DNA from: Haloplanus sp. GDY1
Lineage (GTDB): Archaea; Halobacteriota; Halobacteria; Halobacteriales; Haloferacaceae
Length of the DNA: 64,000 nt
Reading direction: 5' to 3'
NCBI RefSeq assembly: GCF_023703775.1
Contig: NZ_CP098514.1
Location: forward strand, 806,001 to 870,000
Shown: positions 62,793 through 64,000 of the stretch, piece by piece
How the letters are laid out: each line of letters starts with the position of its first letter
Numbering within the stretch: the first letter of the stretch is position 1
Notes under the pieces: model-generated
Database searches by the model: none
What the model was told of the DNA's origin: nothing
What the model saw: only the letters and a program-made list of their open reading frames with translations
Position numbers and translations under genes: made by a program

Positions 62793-64000
62793 GTGAACCT
62801 CCGCGGGACGATTCTGGACGTTGGCGAGGTGCGGACCGTCTCGACGCGGCACGGCGAGCGCGACCTGGTCGAGACGGTGATCCGTCCCGACGGCGACGGC
62901 GGGCAGACGACGCTCCCCGGCGCCGTCGACGACCGGTCGGTGACGGTCACGCTGTGGGGGAAGTGGACACACACCGCCGACCACGCCGCCGAGGGGATGG
63001 ACCTCCTCGTCACCGACGTCGAGACGCGGGAGGACGGGAGCCACGCCACGACCGGCGACTCCTACGTCGTCGTCGAACCCGACTTCCTCGTCGACGTGAC
63101 CGACGTCCGGTCGTGGGTGCAGTGCCCGCGGATGTACTACCTGAACAAACTCTCGGGCGTGCCGCTCGCCTACCCGGTCGTCAAGGGGACCATCGTCCAC
63201 GAGGTGTTCGGCGACCTGTTGCGGGGGCGTGACCTCGATTCGGCCGTCGCGGACCACGTCGAGGCGGCGGGCCTCGAACTCGGTCTGCTGGGGCGGGAGG
63301 CCGACGAGGTGCGCGACGAGGTGCGGCGGAACGCGTCGGCCATCGAGGGGTGGCTGGCACAGGACACCCTCACCGACGAGGACGAGTGGCGCTCGGAGTA
63401 CACGCTCATCAGCCCCACCTTCGGCATCAAGGGGCGGGCCGACGCGCTCCGCCGCGGCATGCCCGTCGAACTCAAGACGGGCAAGAACACGAAGCGCGAC
63501 CCGCGATTCCACGACAAGATCCAGGCGGCGACGTACGCCCTCCTGCTGGGCGAGTCGGGCGACCCGCCGGACACCGGGACGCTCCTCTACACGAAGAACG
63601 CGGCCCTCGACCGGTCGGAGGCGAGCGGCGACCTCTCGCCGGCCAAGGAGTTCTCGGTCGGGCGCGGACTGCTGGAGTTCGTCGTCCGCACGCGCAACGA
63701 GATCGCGGCCGCCGAGGCCGAGCGCCGCGTGCCGACTGGCTACGAGGCCGACGCGAAGTGCGAGTGGTGTTTCGAGCAGGACACCTGCATGGTCGTCTCC
63801 GGCCGCCTCGATCAGGAGTCGAAGGCCGGCCAGGTCGGGACCGCCATCCCCGAGGCGGAGCGCGCGTACTTCGAGGAGTTCTACCGCGCCATCGAGGACG
63901 AACGCCGGGCGGTCCACGACGAGTACCGGAAACTGTGGGAGCAGAGCGCGGCGGAACGCGCCGACGCCGACCGGGCGCTGATCGACCTCGACCCGCTCGG
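62793..64000 (+). CDS. Dna2-like nuclease/helicase, N-terminal part (runs off the window)
   Basis: The GTG at 62793 opens a frame still open at base 64000 (402 residues seen). N-terminal NLRGTILDVGEVRTVSTRHGERDLVETVIRP is an OB-like part. The Cas4/RecB-type nuclease follows: SWVQCPRMYYLNKLSG (first Fe-S Cys), KGTIVHEVFGDLL, GIKGRADALRRGMPVELKTGK (catalytic Asp, Glu-x-Lys), QAATYALLLG, and CEWCFEQDTC (last three Fe-S cysteines). The end begins a coiled part before the expected superfamily 1 helicase. A gtttttc box 27-33 bases before the GTG fits leaderless transcription. Likely role: DNA end processing in replication and repair. Confidence 0.85.
   Translation, partial: MNLRGTILDVGEVRTVSTRHGERDLVETVIRPDGDGGQTTLPGAVDDRSVTVTLWGKWTHTADHAAEGMDLLVTDVETREDGSHATTGDSYVVVEPDFLVDVTDVRSWVQCPRMYYLNKLSGVPLAYPVVKGTIVHEVFGDLLRGRDLDSAVADHVEAAGLELGLLGREADEVRDEVRRNASAIEGWLAQDTLTDEDEWRSEYTLISPTFGIKGRADALRRGMPVELKTGKNTKRDPRFHDKIQAATYALLLGESGDPPDTGTLLYTKNAALDRSEASGDLSPAKEFSVGRGLLEFVVRTRNEIAAAEAERRVPTGYEADAKCEWCFEQDTCMVVSGRLDQESKAGQVGTAIPEAERAYFEEFYRAIEDERRAVHDEYRKLWEQSAAERADADRALIDLDPL

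Overview
The window is haloarchaeal chromosome. Evidence: very high GC, strongly acidic proteins, many leaderless genes with a TATA-like box about 27-30 bases before the start codon, an archaeal TFB, a NOP56/fibrillarin pair, an archaeal-type CoaD and a GshA-type ligase. I cannot name the species.

Layout. 1-13.8 kb: the tail of a patatin-like lipase, the proline operon proC-proB-proA, then transporters and membrane proteins, OsmC, a JAMM protease, DUF502, an acyl-CoA ligase, a GIDE-type membrane protein, an iron alcohol dehydrogenase, an AIM24-like protein and a flavin reductase. 13.8-22.6 kb: acetyl-CoA synthetase, an SDR enzyme, an FNT channel fused to two USP domains, and a BKACE / class II aldolase / ArgH-like lyase group. 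22.7-27.4 kb: the most interesting chromosomal stretch. A CGCGG-motif peptide gene, a radical SAM/SPASM enzyme, a free-standing glutamyl-tRNA-reductase dimerisation domain and an unknown protein form one operon. A polytopic histidine-containing membrane protein converges on it, and a DUF2249 protein lies beside it. The three promoters share the inverted repeat CGAAC-N2-GTTCG, centred exactly 44.5 bases before each start codon, which points to one regulon, possibly nitric-oxide, denitrification or oxygen related.

27.4-36.7 kb: Trm112-like protein, DUF2071, DCC protein, CaiB-type CoA transferase, a 1053-residue multi-PAS histidine kinase carrying a palindromic 45-base tandem repeat, and an 816-residue protein with a peptidoglycan-binding-like domain and a duplicated Cys domain. 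36.9-41.0 kb: a full-length Type IIG restriction-modification enzyme.

41.27-49.92 kb: an integrative element of about 8.65 kb inserted in tRNA-Leu(UAG), with a tyrosine integrase beside the tRNA and a displaced tRNA 3' end at the far side. It carries ribbon-helix-helix and zinc-ribbon proteins, a pRiA4b-like protein, small nuclease-like proteins, two frameshifted genes, and an in-frame remnant of a second Type IIG gene that keeps only its two ends. A further partial tRNA 3' end beside the far boundary suggests repeated use of this site.

50-64 kb: housekeeping and signalling. TFB-like cyclin protein, coaD, a winged-helix regulator, gshA, PadR, tenA, fibrillarin and NOP56, a histidine kinase / response regulator / hybrid kinase operon, zinc ribbons, tfb with a structured leader and a possible 26-codon ORF before it, and the 5' part of a Dna2-type nuclease-helicase.
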